DNA from: Branchiostoma floridae
Lineage: Eukaryota > Chordata > Leptocardii > Amphioxiformes > Branchiostomatidae
Length of the DNA: 64,000 bases
Direction: 5' to 3'
Assembly: GCF_000003815.2 (NCBI RefSeq)
Contig: NC_049995.1
Location: 5,010,183-5,074,182, forward strand
Part shown: piece after piece, positions 1 through 10,480 of the stretch
Layout: every line of letters starts with the position of its first letter
Position numbering within the stretch: the stretch's first letter is position 1
Program-made: the position numbers and the translations under genes
Notes under the pieces: model-generated
The model's database searches: none
The model's input: only the letters and a program-made list of their open reading frames with translations
Told to the model about the DNA's origin: nothing

Positions 1-1383
1 TATGCAAATTTACACACACAAATCCCAATTTTCATTTTTCACAAGAGGTGTTGGTTATCAGGCTTCTACCTGAAGCTTAGTTTAATCAGGTAACATTTTG
101 ATGATTTCTTTGTTGATAGTTGCTGCTGTGTGCCAGATATTTTTTGCTTTATCATTTTTGTTTAACGTTTAAAACAAGGACGTTATATGAGACGTTATAT
201 AACACGTTATATTGCATTTGTAAATGCAATGCATCTAAGCAAGGAAGTTATATAACGTCCTTGATCTAAGACATGGCCAATAGACAAATCAGTGCTACAA
301 TCCTTATTAAGTATGTAATGTAATCTTTCATGTTGTTTGGCACAAGCCCTGTATAGGTGAATAAAATATGCAATACCAATGAAAGTTTATTCTACATTTT
401 GTGGTTGCTTGCATGCTTGCTTACTTACTTAGTGATATTGGGCTAAATGATTATTCAGAACCCTATGCATGTCAATGTTAAGTTTTAATGCATACTTTTC
501 AGTCTTGGAAATATACCTACATGTAGTGTGACTCTTACTGCCATACCAGGGCCTCATTCAAATGCCCACTTGGAATGAAATATCAACAAAATCATTAAAA
601 GAAATACCACTGCTTTGGTAACATGCAAAACTGCATAATTTAATACAAATATAAAGTTTTGATCCTGGTACAAATATATAAAGCAGCAGGGTGGTAAAAT
701 TGTGAGGCCTTCACAGATTGGGAAGATCTATTCATCATAACTGCCATTTGAAAATGATGGACTGAAGGAAGACCCAAACCCATGGACTGTTACTGGTATA
801 TGTTGTTGTATGTCATGACTATTCCATGCTGCGTTAGATAATATATAACATTAACTAGAACTTGAATGGTTAGCAAAACTTGAACAATAACATTTAAGAA
901 GGATGGCAATGAAGCCACAAATGACTTCACTCTGCAACAAAAATGCTTTTGTGGGTCAATCCTTGGGACGGTAAGTACATGTATGGTAAAAGTCTTAAAA
1001 GTTTTCAAAATAACTTTTCTTGACAAAAAGTGACTAGTACAATTGAAAGATAAAACTAAAAGCAAAATAGCCATCAAATTGTTTTCAATGTATTTGTCTT
1101 CATATAGATATAACTTTTAAAGATGAAATAGAGTCAATAAAATGAAATGCTTCTGGCAAAAGTTGGTCTACTTAATGACAAGGATACTGCAGTCATTCTG
1201 TGATGACAATAAACAAAGAAACATTGCAAAAAGAACCTAATATTTCCACCAGCATAAATTCGAGTCAACAATTAAAGCCTTCAGTATGCATCTTTATCTG
1301 TCAACAAAATAGTCCTTCCTTCATCATGCTAAGCTGCTATGGCAAGCTCCTTGCTACATTCACAATTTGTGACAAGGATTTAG
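1..1383. other. Region downstream of USPL1 (3'UTR and intergenic)
   Basis: No coding exon is supported here. The part next to 1383 should be the 3'UTR of the minus-strand USPL1 gene. A possible minus-strand polyadenylation signal (TTTATT on the plus strand) lies near 386 and a weaker ATTAAA form near 636, so the transcript end is not settled. The short open frames are AT-rich and lack protein-like composition. The only structured feature I see is the small inverted-repeat element at 175-263. Confidence 0.5.
175..263. mobile_element. Small inverted-repeat (MITE-like) element
   Basis: The ends CAAGGACGTTATAT (175-188) and its exact reverse complement (250-263) enclose about 60 bases, with further ACGTTATAT motifs inside. 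This is the form of a very short non-autonomous DNA element or stable hairpin. A closely similar end, ATATAACGTCCTTGG, occurs at 18661 inside the fold-back element. No target duplication is obvious. Confidence 0.55.
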
Positions 1384-4300
1384 TTAGTTTGTTTGCACTG
1401 TTCTTTGCTTCAACAGCTGCGCTACTGTGAACTGTCCCTTTCTTCGCAAAGTGGCCGGACTTCCTTGCAGTGTTCTCGACAGTTTGTTCACCAAAGCTGA
1501 CACAGACGTAGAGTCCTTTCCAGAATTTGAGTTCTTCGCATCGGGGGAAACTTTCACATGTCTTGCGACTCTATTGTGGTTGCTGTCCGAGATCTTGACT
1601 GGACTAGTAGCTTTGCTGGTGTCCGCTGGTAGGTCACTGATTGCTGATAACTTTTGACAGAACTCAGAGTCATTCACGTTGTCATCGGCGACAAGGCAAA
1701 GGAGATCTTTCGAGGGGCTGAGCTCAAACTCTTCCATTGACTTGTCTCCATCAAAGAAGGAGTCGAAGAAGTTGTCTTCAACAGTTGCGTCCATCTTGAC
1801 GTTGTTCGTTGGAAGGCCGAGTTTCTCACAGAGCTCGCTCATGGTATCGCTCAGACGCTTCTTGTTTGTTTGCGGACTCTGCTGCTCTTTAGACTGGGAA
1901 CAGGCCGTCTTCAAGGCCGCAGCACCTTCAGCAACAGTTCTATTTGGCACAGCCTTCTGTACGGTTGTTCTCATCTGTGCATCTTTCTGCTTGTAGTCAT
2001 AGATACCATTGTTTCCTTCTCTATCTCCTTCCAAAGGGCTTCTCGCATTGGAACACGGTACTAACGGGTTGGCTAGGCTAAGATCAGTCCTCTTTGCCTG
2101 TGTAGCATTGGCGCTAGCTGTTACAGCATCAACTCTAGCTGTCTTTCTCTGCATACCTGGACTCATGGCTTTTGTTTTCTGGCTGCTTTGCAATCTTGCC
2201 TGCGCTTGATGACCATTTGAGACAACAAACTGTCCTACATACTTCGTTCTCTTCTCTGGGATCGTGTTACCGCCTGTCATTCCTCTGGGCTGGTAGCCTG
2301 CAAACTGTTTCTTGTTTCCTAGCAGCTCGCTGATCTTTCGCTTGGAAACGGACGTAGAAGAGTTGACGGCTAACGTTTTCTGTTTGTCAGTCTGAAGGTA
2401 GGACTTCTGGCTGAGTGTTGATAGTGCTGGAGATGAGGGAGCCGTGCTTGTTGAATTTCGTAGGGCGGAAACTTTGGTTCTCTTGTTTGGGCCTGTACCA
2501 GTGCTTAGTGCCCTCTTTCTTCCTTGGCTAGTAGAGTCAGTTGCAACGGCGGGCACAGCACTATTACCTACATCTCTACTCACTATAGAGTAAGTCTGCT
2601 GTGCTGCTACTACAGTTGGCTTTCTTAGAAATCTGTTGAGAATGGAAGGGTTGACTATCTCGGGAATCTCCCATGATGCAGTCTGGGTCAGATGCCTGAT
2701 GGTGTTGGGCTTGCTGACCTTTGACCTTCCCTCTTTCACCTTTGACCTGGATGCAATCTGTCTGGCATATGCATCAGCTGTGAAAGTGGTTTTCTTCTCT
2801 GGATTTTTCAACGTGCTTTCATTCTTCCTTTCACAAGAATCAACTGTTGGCATGACTAAGGTTGGGGCACTTTTCTTTGGACCACATCCATTGTAAACTG
2901 TGAACGCTGAGTTAGGACTTCTCAGAATCGGAGCTGCCTTGGACAAGTTTGGCTGTGAGGATACATGTTCTAGCTTTGTATCCTGGGATGACTGTGACCT
3001 GGGACTCAACGCTTTACCCATGGGGAGGGGGGCAAGGCACATTCTCGGCGGGGAGGGGGGCTTCTCTGTGAAGAGGTTGCGAGCTACGTTAGTCTTTGCG
3101 GTGTTTGGCTGCACCCTTGCTGTGGCTACTCTGAACTGCACTGACTGCTTCATGTTAGCTTGAACAGTTTGCGGTATTGCTTGTGACAATTCAGTTGGGC
3201 TAGTACTACCTACTACACCCTTCTGTATATCCATTCCTAGTAGTCTTTTAACAGCATTCTCCGAACCCACACTTGTAGCAGTTTCCCTTGATGAACTTTC
3301 GCTACCATTCTTCACATTTCCGGGAAAGTCTGCATCCGTGGTTAAGTCCACCGTGTCGATGTTATATTGAAGAGACGATAGCGAAGAACACTCGCTGGAA
3401 GTAGAGTTTCGCCTCACACTTCTCAGGCTGGAACTTCCCAAGTCAGACAGCAAGCTGTTTCTGCTTGTACTGCTTTCTGTGGACGTTGAAGGGAGGAGGT
3501 TGTCGGAAGGAAGGTTGTCTGATTGCAGTTCCCAGGCCACAATGTGAATCTGGGAGGGAGGGATGGAGGGAGGGGAGTGCTGCCATCTACACACGGGGTG
3601 ACTCAGGTCGTCACACTTCAGCCAGCGGTTACCTGGATAAGGTACAAGAAAATACAATTTAGTACATTGAGGTGTAGTCTGATATTCATTTGAGGAGCTC
3701 TTCTGAGCAAATTTAGAGAAAACTGCTAAGAATACACAGGTAACATTTCTGCATTATTATTGAACAGCAACTTTTACATATACACAAACACTTCTAGTGA
3801 CCTTTTGCCAAATGTCAGTTATCTTGTTTGACTACCAGCAAAAATAAGAGCAGAAAAAGGATATAGAAATGAATTTATGTGTACATCAAATATTTAGGTT
3901 AGGACAATCAGACAAAGCCCTGCCCACTGAAAATGAAAAGAAATTCCAAGCTAATAATAAAACTCATACAACCATTCTAAACAGTATAAACACAACCATT
4001 AAGCATTCCTACCTTGCGTGTCCCTGATGTAGGCTACAAAGTGGTCGGGGTGAGTCTTGTATCTGATGACAGCAGACACCCTGTACTGCCTGTCCTGGTA
4101 CGTACAGTCCAACTCCTCCAGACTGTTGTGGGACAGCCCAGTCACAAAGTGCAGCATCACAAAGGGAGGCAGTCTGGATAAACAAAAACAATGATGGGAT
4201 TAGTAACTGTGTCCAAATACTATCTGGCAGGGTTTAAAATACCAAGAAACAAACAGAAATTTTAGACAAACATACTGGAAACTGCAACTTTGCAGGCTTG

Positions 4301-7300
4301 CTTTTTAACATCACAAACAAAAAATGAATAAACAAAATGTAATGAGTTGACAGACATGAAAATAACTGCTTGAGTCACTTCAAAAAGGACTAAGTTTTTC
4401 TACCATGGGCATTAAAGCTAAATTCTGTTGACCTTTTTGTATTTTGTCTTGAGCAAGTTATGGTTTGCAATATAAAGGCATAGGTAACACAAAACTTTGT
4501 CTACTTACTAAGAACAATTATGTACATTGAAGGGCTGCCAAATGCCATCTTTACTATCGTTACTGGTAGAAACAAATGAGGTTAAAAGAACTGTTGTTGT
4601 CAATGTCAGTGGTAAACATGCATTCTAGTTTCTACCCACCTGTTGAAGACCATCTTCCGCTTCTGCTCAGGAGATCCACAGCTGAAACAGCTGCGCAAGT
4701 GGCATGCCTGCAGCAGGCTGAAGTCAGGTGTCACACTCGGGAAGGTGGGCAGCACCTTGGTCATCCTGCAGCAAAACATTGAGAAAAAACATTTCAGTAC
4801 ATATACTAATATCTTGCACAGGAGGCTTCAACAAACATTCTGCATCTGTATCCATGTCTTTACAGCTGGTATAACTGTTCTCAGCATAACACACCAAATT
4901 CTATATCTGTCACACTCACACACACTCACTATCCTGTATATCGTCCGTTGTTCCCTGTCTTGCAGAGGTTTGAAGTGTCAAGTTGTTCTGGTCTGTATAG
5001 CCAGAATACCCTTCGTATAACACATCAGCTTCACAGGCACGCAGCACAGCAGCAGCTGGTTACAGTTTACTCAGTATAAAGACCTGTTATACATAACTTT
5101 TGGCTTGCACATAGATTCACTGTAATTTATGCTATATTTGTAATACATGCATATGTTTCCTTACCTGTCTGTCTTGGTGAATCCACACTTGTCACAGCTG
5201 AACTCCCAGTCATACTCCATCCTAAACAAGTCCTCGATCAGTGAGTTCTCACGTAGCATCAACGGCAGGGCGAACACCGGGCTCTCGTTCTTTCCCAGCT
5301 CGCAGCGCAACGTCGGGCGCAAGGATTCAAACACCTTCTGTCTCACGCCGTGAAGTATTTCCGTAGCCCGCTCTATGCAGATCATCTCTTCTGAGTCTGA
5401 CGTCGGGCACGCTTTAGGAGACTTTCTTGATTCTGAAGATCTTCTATCTCCACTCGGTGTCTTTCTAGCTTTCTGATAATTGGAGAGAAGTTCCTGAGCT
5501 TGCTGATAGGCGAGATGAAGCGTTTTCACAGTGCTTTCTCCGTTTCCGTTCAGCTGGGAGAGACGATCGTGTAGCGTCCTACTGTGAACCAACATACACA
5601 TTGCCGCATCCAGCCAGCATAGGGAGTGAGCATTTGTCCACTGTATTGTACTGTCTTCTTGGATTATGGGAGAACTAATGTCATCTATGATTGCACTGAT
5701 AGCAGCCGTGGGTTTTCCCTGAGACTTGCTTGAATCTGGCACTGAATGCTGAGATTGCTTTACAACATCATCTTCCTCTCTATCTGTATGCAAACGCAGT
5801 GCTATGCCCTCTGTCTCTGATGGCTCAGATGTGCTTGAATCTGATGCTGCTGAATGATGAGCCTGCTTTACAGAACTGACTTCTACTGAATCTGTCAGCG
5901 AATGCAGTGCTACATTCTCTGGCTCCGATTTGCTTGAATCTGCCGGTGTTGAATGCTGAGCCTGCTTTACAGAACTGTCTTCAATCAACACTGAATCTGT
6001 AAGCAGATGTGGTGCTGCCTTTTCAAGCTCTGCAACTTGTGGCCGACATGTGATTGAATCTTCTAGCACTGAATCTCGTGCTAGCTTCACTCCATGGTCT
6101 TCCCCTGAATCTGTTAACAAATGCGGTACTATATTCTCAGGCTGTTTAAGTAGTGTTGTACCTGTAGCTTCTGCTGTGAGACTATTGCTAAGCACAGATG
6201 GCAGTGTGGCCGTACCCTGGCTGAAAGGAACTGTATCTTCTCCAAGTGGAAAGATGTCGTCCAAATCCAAGTCCCAGTCGGAAGGGCTGCACGAAGTGCC
6301 CACCAGTGCATTGCCACTTTCAGAGAACATTGACAAAAAGTCATTGTTTGCAAGTCCCTGAGGAAAGATATCTGTACTGTCCGTTGGTGATAATGGCAAC
6401 TTCACTACATCATTTGTTACTGCTGTCGTTGTCTTGTCTTGCTGAAATGGCGCAAACTTAGGAGTTGCTGATCTATTCAACAATGCATCTAAAGAAATGC
6501 CACTATTAGACTTCTCACTCAATGCAGCACTGTTTGATTTGTTACCCTCCCCCTGCTTGATAGGCAATGGTTTCTTCCACGCCTGGAATGTTCCATTGGA
6601 AAGCGAGGGGGGTGAGACGTCACAGATTATCGGGGGAGTTGGAGCAGCAATGTGGTTGGTTCGTGTTACGGGAGGTAGGGAGGACTTGCGCTTCTTGCGG
6701 CGCTGGGTGACGAGATCCTCACTGTTGCGTACAATGGTGTACTTGAACATGTCTGTACAACCCATCGGGAACGTGCACTGTAGATGGAAACAAATGATAT
6801 GTAAGCATTAGTTTTGCGTCAGATCATTGCAATATAAAATATATCAAACAAAATTCTAGAGTATCAGGAACACATTACAAATGCCCAAACTCCAGAAATA
6901 CATGACATATTGTATGTATATTTGATGCACAATAATAACTTGAATTTCAACATTTTTGGTATTTTTATATCCTGATAATATACATATCTTGTTTTAACTA
7001 TCTTGTGCTCATCATCTTCTTTCTCTCAGAGTCAGACAGAAGTTGTTTGGACATTTATGATTTATCTCATTCTGTCAATTTTGTAATTTTCTGGGGGATA
7101 TCATATTCTATTACATTTTGATGGTATGCACATGGCATACTTTCATTCCAGGGGTACTTTTATTTTTTTAGATAAATAAAAATAAAGACCACAAAGTAAG
7201 AATAAACTCTTACAAACAAGCTACTGTATAACTTATAAAAAAGGTCCATTTATACTTATTACATGGTAAGAAATCGCAGACTTACGTCGTCATCTTGGCA

Positions 7301-7402
7301 CATGTAGCAGGCCTCATCCGAGCTCCACTGGTACAGCACCAGCTGTCTCCTCTTGCCTCTGGCCTGACACTCCTCACACCACACAGTCTCACCGGACATC
7401 AT
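1384..7402 (-). CDS. USPL1: USPL1-like SUMO-specific isopeptidase
   Basis: Proposed coding exons on the minus strand are 7402-7286, 6777-5165, 4765-4640, 4173-4013 and 3632-1384. All have GT/AG borders and together give one open frame of about 1,421 aa. USPL1 removes SUMO from nuclear proteins and works in Cajal bodies. The N-terminus has a four-Cys cluster (CEEC near residue 7, then CYMC and CTFPMGC) matching the USPL1 zinc-like region. The catalytic Cys lies in NAHSLCWLD (about residue 426), CDKCG and CFSCG form the Cys pairs of the peptidase fold, the catalytic His is in HFVAYIRD (exon 4173-4013) and the Asp in WLKCDDL (start of the last exon). The start is the first ATG of exon 7404-7286, because upstream ATGs hit stops. 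It is longer than the human protein (about 1,090 aa), mainly from low-complexity Ser-rich stretches and internal peptide repeats. Confident of family. Confidence 0.9.
5700..6160 (-). repeat. USPL1: Degenerate peptide repeats inside USPL1
   Basis: Just before the catalytic domain the protein contains about four degenerate copies of a roughly 35-40 aa unit. Each has an LxTDS core, an acidic stretch, a VKQAxHS-like core and a DSSKSE-like tail (about residues 248-393). At DNA level this is an internal minisatellite kept in frame. It explains part of the extra length compared with vertebrate USPL1. Confidence 0.7.
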
Positions 7403-7404
7403 CT

Positions 7405-9004
7405 CTGCAATAAACAACAACAGTTTATAATAAGTAATCATAGATCCGTTTGTTTTCACAGGATTGAAGGGAAAAGTTTGTGCTTTTTAGCTGTTTTAAG
7501 TTTGCACCTGAAAAAATTCTGTAGTATGTTTGAAATACATTGAAAATGCATATTCGTGGTGTCACAAATTCATGACTAAGTAGTCACCTCCAAAAACCGC
7601 AAAAAATAAAACCATCACAAACATTCTAAGATCATATCAAGAACAACTTGTCCGGGTACCATACTTCATATTTTACAGCTGACTCGTCATTGCCTGTTTC
7701 TAACCAAGGAAAGCAAAAACAATGAGCCAACAGTAAACTACCTGTAAGATTGGTACCCAGGCTAGTAGACAAGATATCAATATTGATCTACTAGCCTAGT
7801 GGGTGAAGAGCTTGTTTTTTACCATTTACATTAGATAATTTTCTTAAGTCAACATTTTCATGAAAGAAAATAAAAACAATAAGGAACAAATACTTTGAAT
7901 CATATCATAATGTGCTCAAAAAAGCAATAGGGATTAGCTAAAAATGGTACAAAATGTAATCACAAATTTGACTGAAAACAACTGTGTAACATAGCAACAC
8001 CCCTTTCAACATCAATTACTAAAACAAAGGAAATCTAAACCTAATTGACTCCCAATCAGACCCTATCTATTCAACCACTCTTCAAATGCAAATTGAACAT
8101 TTGCACAACATTAAAACTGGTGACAAAGCCTAACTACTATAAACATCTGTAAATTCAGAATTAATTTGGGGAAAATATGGAAAACTTTAACAATGGAATT
8201 GTTTGGTTCAAAATGAAGTCCCGCTTCTCAATTTGCTGTGTTTGGATTGCTGTGTTTCAGTCCCTCTTTTCACACCTACTTTTTACAGCAGTAATTTGGT
8301 TGAGGCAAATAGTGTGCATTCATGTGTATCAACACAACCATGATGTGCAGCATTCAATTTTTTCTGCATGCAATAAAACACAAGCTTTCTCAAAATCTTT
8401 TTCAATTTTTCATACATTACCACGGTTTACATTAGCTTTGGTTTAAGATGCGAAACAAGGTTTCCAAAAATTTATAAAATACAAAAGGTTAGTAAATACA
8501 AACTTCTCATGAATATTCAACAAAAACGTTGTGTTAGAACTCGAAATGTACCTCAAATTAGACCCTCACAAAACGGTAAACCCAGCAAATATGCCCTAAC
8601 ATCAGCTAAACAGAACATAGCTACGTCAGAAAGACATAGAACAACGTTGTAGCAACGTTCGAACATGGAACGCTAAAGCAAACCTGATGGGGGAGGGGGG
8701 CTGACTTTCCAATAACAACAAACACCAAAACAACACTTAATTTTGAGGCTACGAGCTCCACTTTTGCTAAACATTACATCACATAGCCTACTGTAATGGT
8801 TTTACTACTTACGGGGTGTCAAAAATCGAACAATTTTTGTTCAGAAACGTTAAAAACTCAGCGCACGTGCATGGCAAACTGGAAAAGCAACATGGCTACA
8901 CATGCAAATACTAGCGATGTTTTGTGCTAAATAAAAGGACATTCCTCCTCATTTGACCTCCACAAATGCGTCTAAAATACTAAATAACATCTTAAACTAC
9001 TTAC
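7405..9004 (-). other. USPL1 first intron
   Basis: A 1.6-kb intron between the 5' non-coding exon (donor at 9004-9003) and the first coding exon (acceptor CAG at 7407-7405). I see no coding exon in it. It contains a short hairpin at 7759-7797 (11-bp arms AGGCTAGTAGA) and is otherwise AT-rich unique-looking sequence. Confidence 0.6.
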
Positions 9005-9110
9005 CTCAACATTCTATATCCTTAAGAAATCTTGAAACTCTTGCAACAACGATGAAAATTCTGAAGAAAACGCCGCTACAATTTTCACATGGGCGGCCAT
9101 CTTGGAAACG
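9005..9110 (-). other. USPL1: USPL1 5' non-coding exon with upstream ORF
   Basis: Minus-strand exon ending at a consensus donor (GAG|GTAAGT at 9005/9004). An ATG inside an AAGATGGCCGCC context (9100-9098) opens a 28-codon frame that stops at 9014, before the donor. A later ATG at the exon end reads into a stop within the next exon. The main start is therefore in the following exon, and this frame would act as an upstream ORF. The transcription start is inferred, not seen. Confidence 0.55.
9092..9103 (-). promoter_or_regulatory. YY1-type motif at USPL1 5' end
   Basis: GGCGGCCATCTT on the plus strand is AAGATGGCCGCC on the minus strand, the classical YY1 site often found at the +1 region of housekeeping genes. 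It lies at the inferred start of the minus-strand transcript and also holds the ATG of the upstream ORF. Confidence 0.5.
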
Positions 9111-9400
9111 CGCGAATAACGTTTATAGGCGGCTAACGTAAAGGTTTAAATTGTGCCTTGACATATCTTTCCTTTTTTAATGAAAATATGCTAAAAATTT
9201 TGCAATTTCTAAATCCAATTTAGGAAAATTATGAAGATTCAAGCTATTATATAATCAATTTTAGGCTGAGAGAATGTGTTAACAATTTTAATGTTGATCG
9301 ATTAGGCACAAAAAAATTAAACATTGAACAGCTTACATTTTTTCTAGGCTAAAGGTCAAAGGTTGATCACGAGTTGTTGATAACTTTCTCTATTTCCGAC
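9104..9400. promoter_or_regulatory. Divergent promoter region USPL1 / DENND3
   Basis: USPL1 is transcribed leftward from about 9.1 kb and DENND3 rightward from about 9.4 kb, leaving roughly 300 bp for both promoters. The interval is AT-rich and I see no clear TATA box at a defined distance. The positions of both starts are inferred from the first splice donors. Confidence 0.45.
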
Positions 9401-9700
9401 ACTCCTGGGAAGATGTTTCAGTTTCGGTCTATTTATTCTGTCTAAAAGCTCACGAATGTTGTAGTCTGTTGTCTAAGTGTCCAATCCATCCCTTCTTGAT
9501 ACTCTGGTAAGTTTTCACATTTCCTGTTTTTGAACTTAGAAGAAAATAGAGACAGAAAGTCGACAGGTGTTCTGTCATCTATTGACTGATCTTGACTATT
9601 ATGAAAATTATGTCATGAATTGCCCAAGCGTTTTGTGTTATTTTAGATCCAGTCTTCTTCCAGCATTCCAACATAGATAAGCCAGCAACCGTCTCAGTCT
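9400..9700 (+). other. DENND3: DENND3 5'UTR exons
   Basis: Two non-coding exons are suggested. The first starts somewhere near 9.4 kb and ends at 9506 (CTG|GTAAGT). The second runs 9647-9700 (TTTTAG|ATCC to GTCT|GTAAGT). The next acceptor (TTTTAG at 10444) leads to the exon holding the start codon at 10481. Splice sites are good; the start point is inferred. Confidence 0.5.
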
Positions 9701-9748
9701 GTAAGTGTAAGGTTTCTTGATAATTTTTATCTCCATGAAAATGGAAAT

Positions 9749-9750
<2 letters not shown>

Positions 9751-9782
<32 letters not shown>
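9751..9782. repeat. (TG)n microsatellite
   Basis: About 16 uninterrupted TG units in the 5' intron of DENND3. Confidence 0.95.
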
Positions 9783-9783
<1 letters not shown>

Positions 9784-9873
9784 CTTCATAAAGAAGAGGA
9801 ACCATGAGCCACTGACAATCTCTGTGCTTCTAAATTCTTTTTTTGTCTGTGGGACTACAAGTAAAAGGGCTGT

Positions 9874-10181
9874 CAGGCCTCAAAATTAACTTTTTTCCCT
9901 ACTGTCCCAGCATTGTCCCAAAAATAAATTTCAACTGTCCCGAAGTGAGGATGGACTGTCCCAACCCTATTTTCAGAAATTATGTATTACAACAACTGTA
10001 AGTCAGAGTATGCACGCCTGACAACCGCGGGCGCGGGGAGATCGGACATTCTGATGTTGATTCGTTGATTATAAAATTATTTTCCTATTGTCCCAAAAGT
10101 GTCCCAAAAAGATTTTTCAGTTGTCCCGGCCTAAATTTTAGTGGCCCCGGGACATCGGGACATAGTTAACTTCGAGCCCTG
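9874..10181. mobile_element. Non-autonomous CAGGG-type DNA element, copy 1
   Basis: Starts CAGGCCTCAAAATTAAC and ends AGTTAACTTCGAGCCCTG, giving imperfect inverted termini. It is flanked by direct repeats GCTGT (9869-9873 and 10182-10186), a 5-bp target duplication. The interior carries many TGTCCC/GGGAC motifs in mirrored order and no coding frame. It shares terminus type and duplication length with the elements at 10670 and 20493. Confidence 0.75.
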
Positions 10182-10480
10182 GCTGTACTCAAAGGATGTA
10201 AGTAAAGCAGTATGCGAAAGGGGGTGAAGTCTGCCATCACTGAAAAGTCACATAATGAGAATATGGATTACGAGTGTAGATAAAAGAAATAATCGCCAAG
10301 CAGAGGTTTGGCTCTGGCTTGTTTTTGACACCCATTTTTTATCAGCCATTTTATTATGTCAGGTGTGCATGTGCAAAATAGAAAAAGCACAGCTCATCCT
10401 TGGCTCAGCACATGTTCTCTATTTCTGTCTCTTTACGATTTTAGGAAGTCTTGAGAACTGACAGTTCTGAGAGCACAAAG

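Noticed and set aside
1427-3662. Several plus-strand frames of 60-105 aa opposite USPL1
   Set aside because: Antisense shadows of the long USPL1 last exon. No splice logic or similarity.
7759-7797. Hairpin in USPL1 intron as an RNA gene
   Set aside because: Only an 11-bp stem with a long loop; too weak to call a structured RNA.
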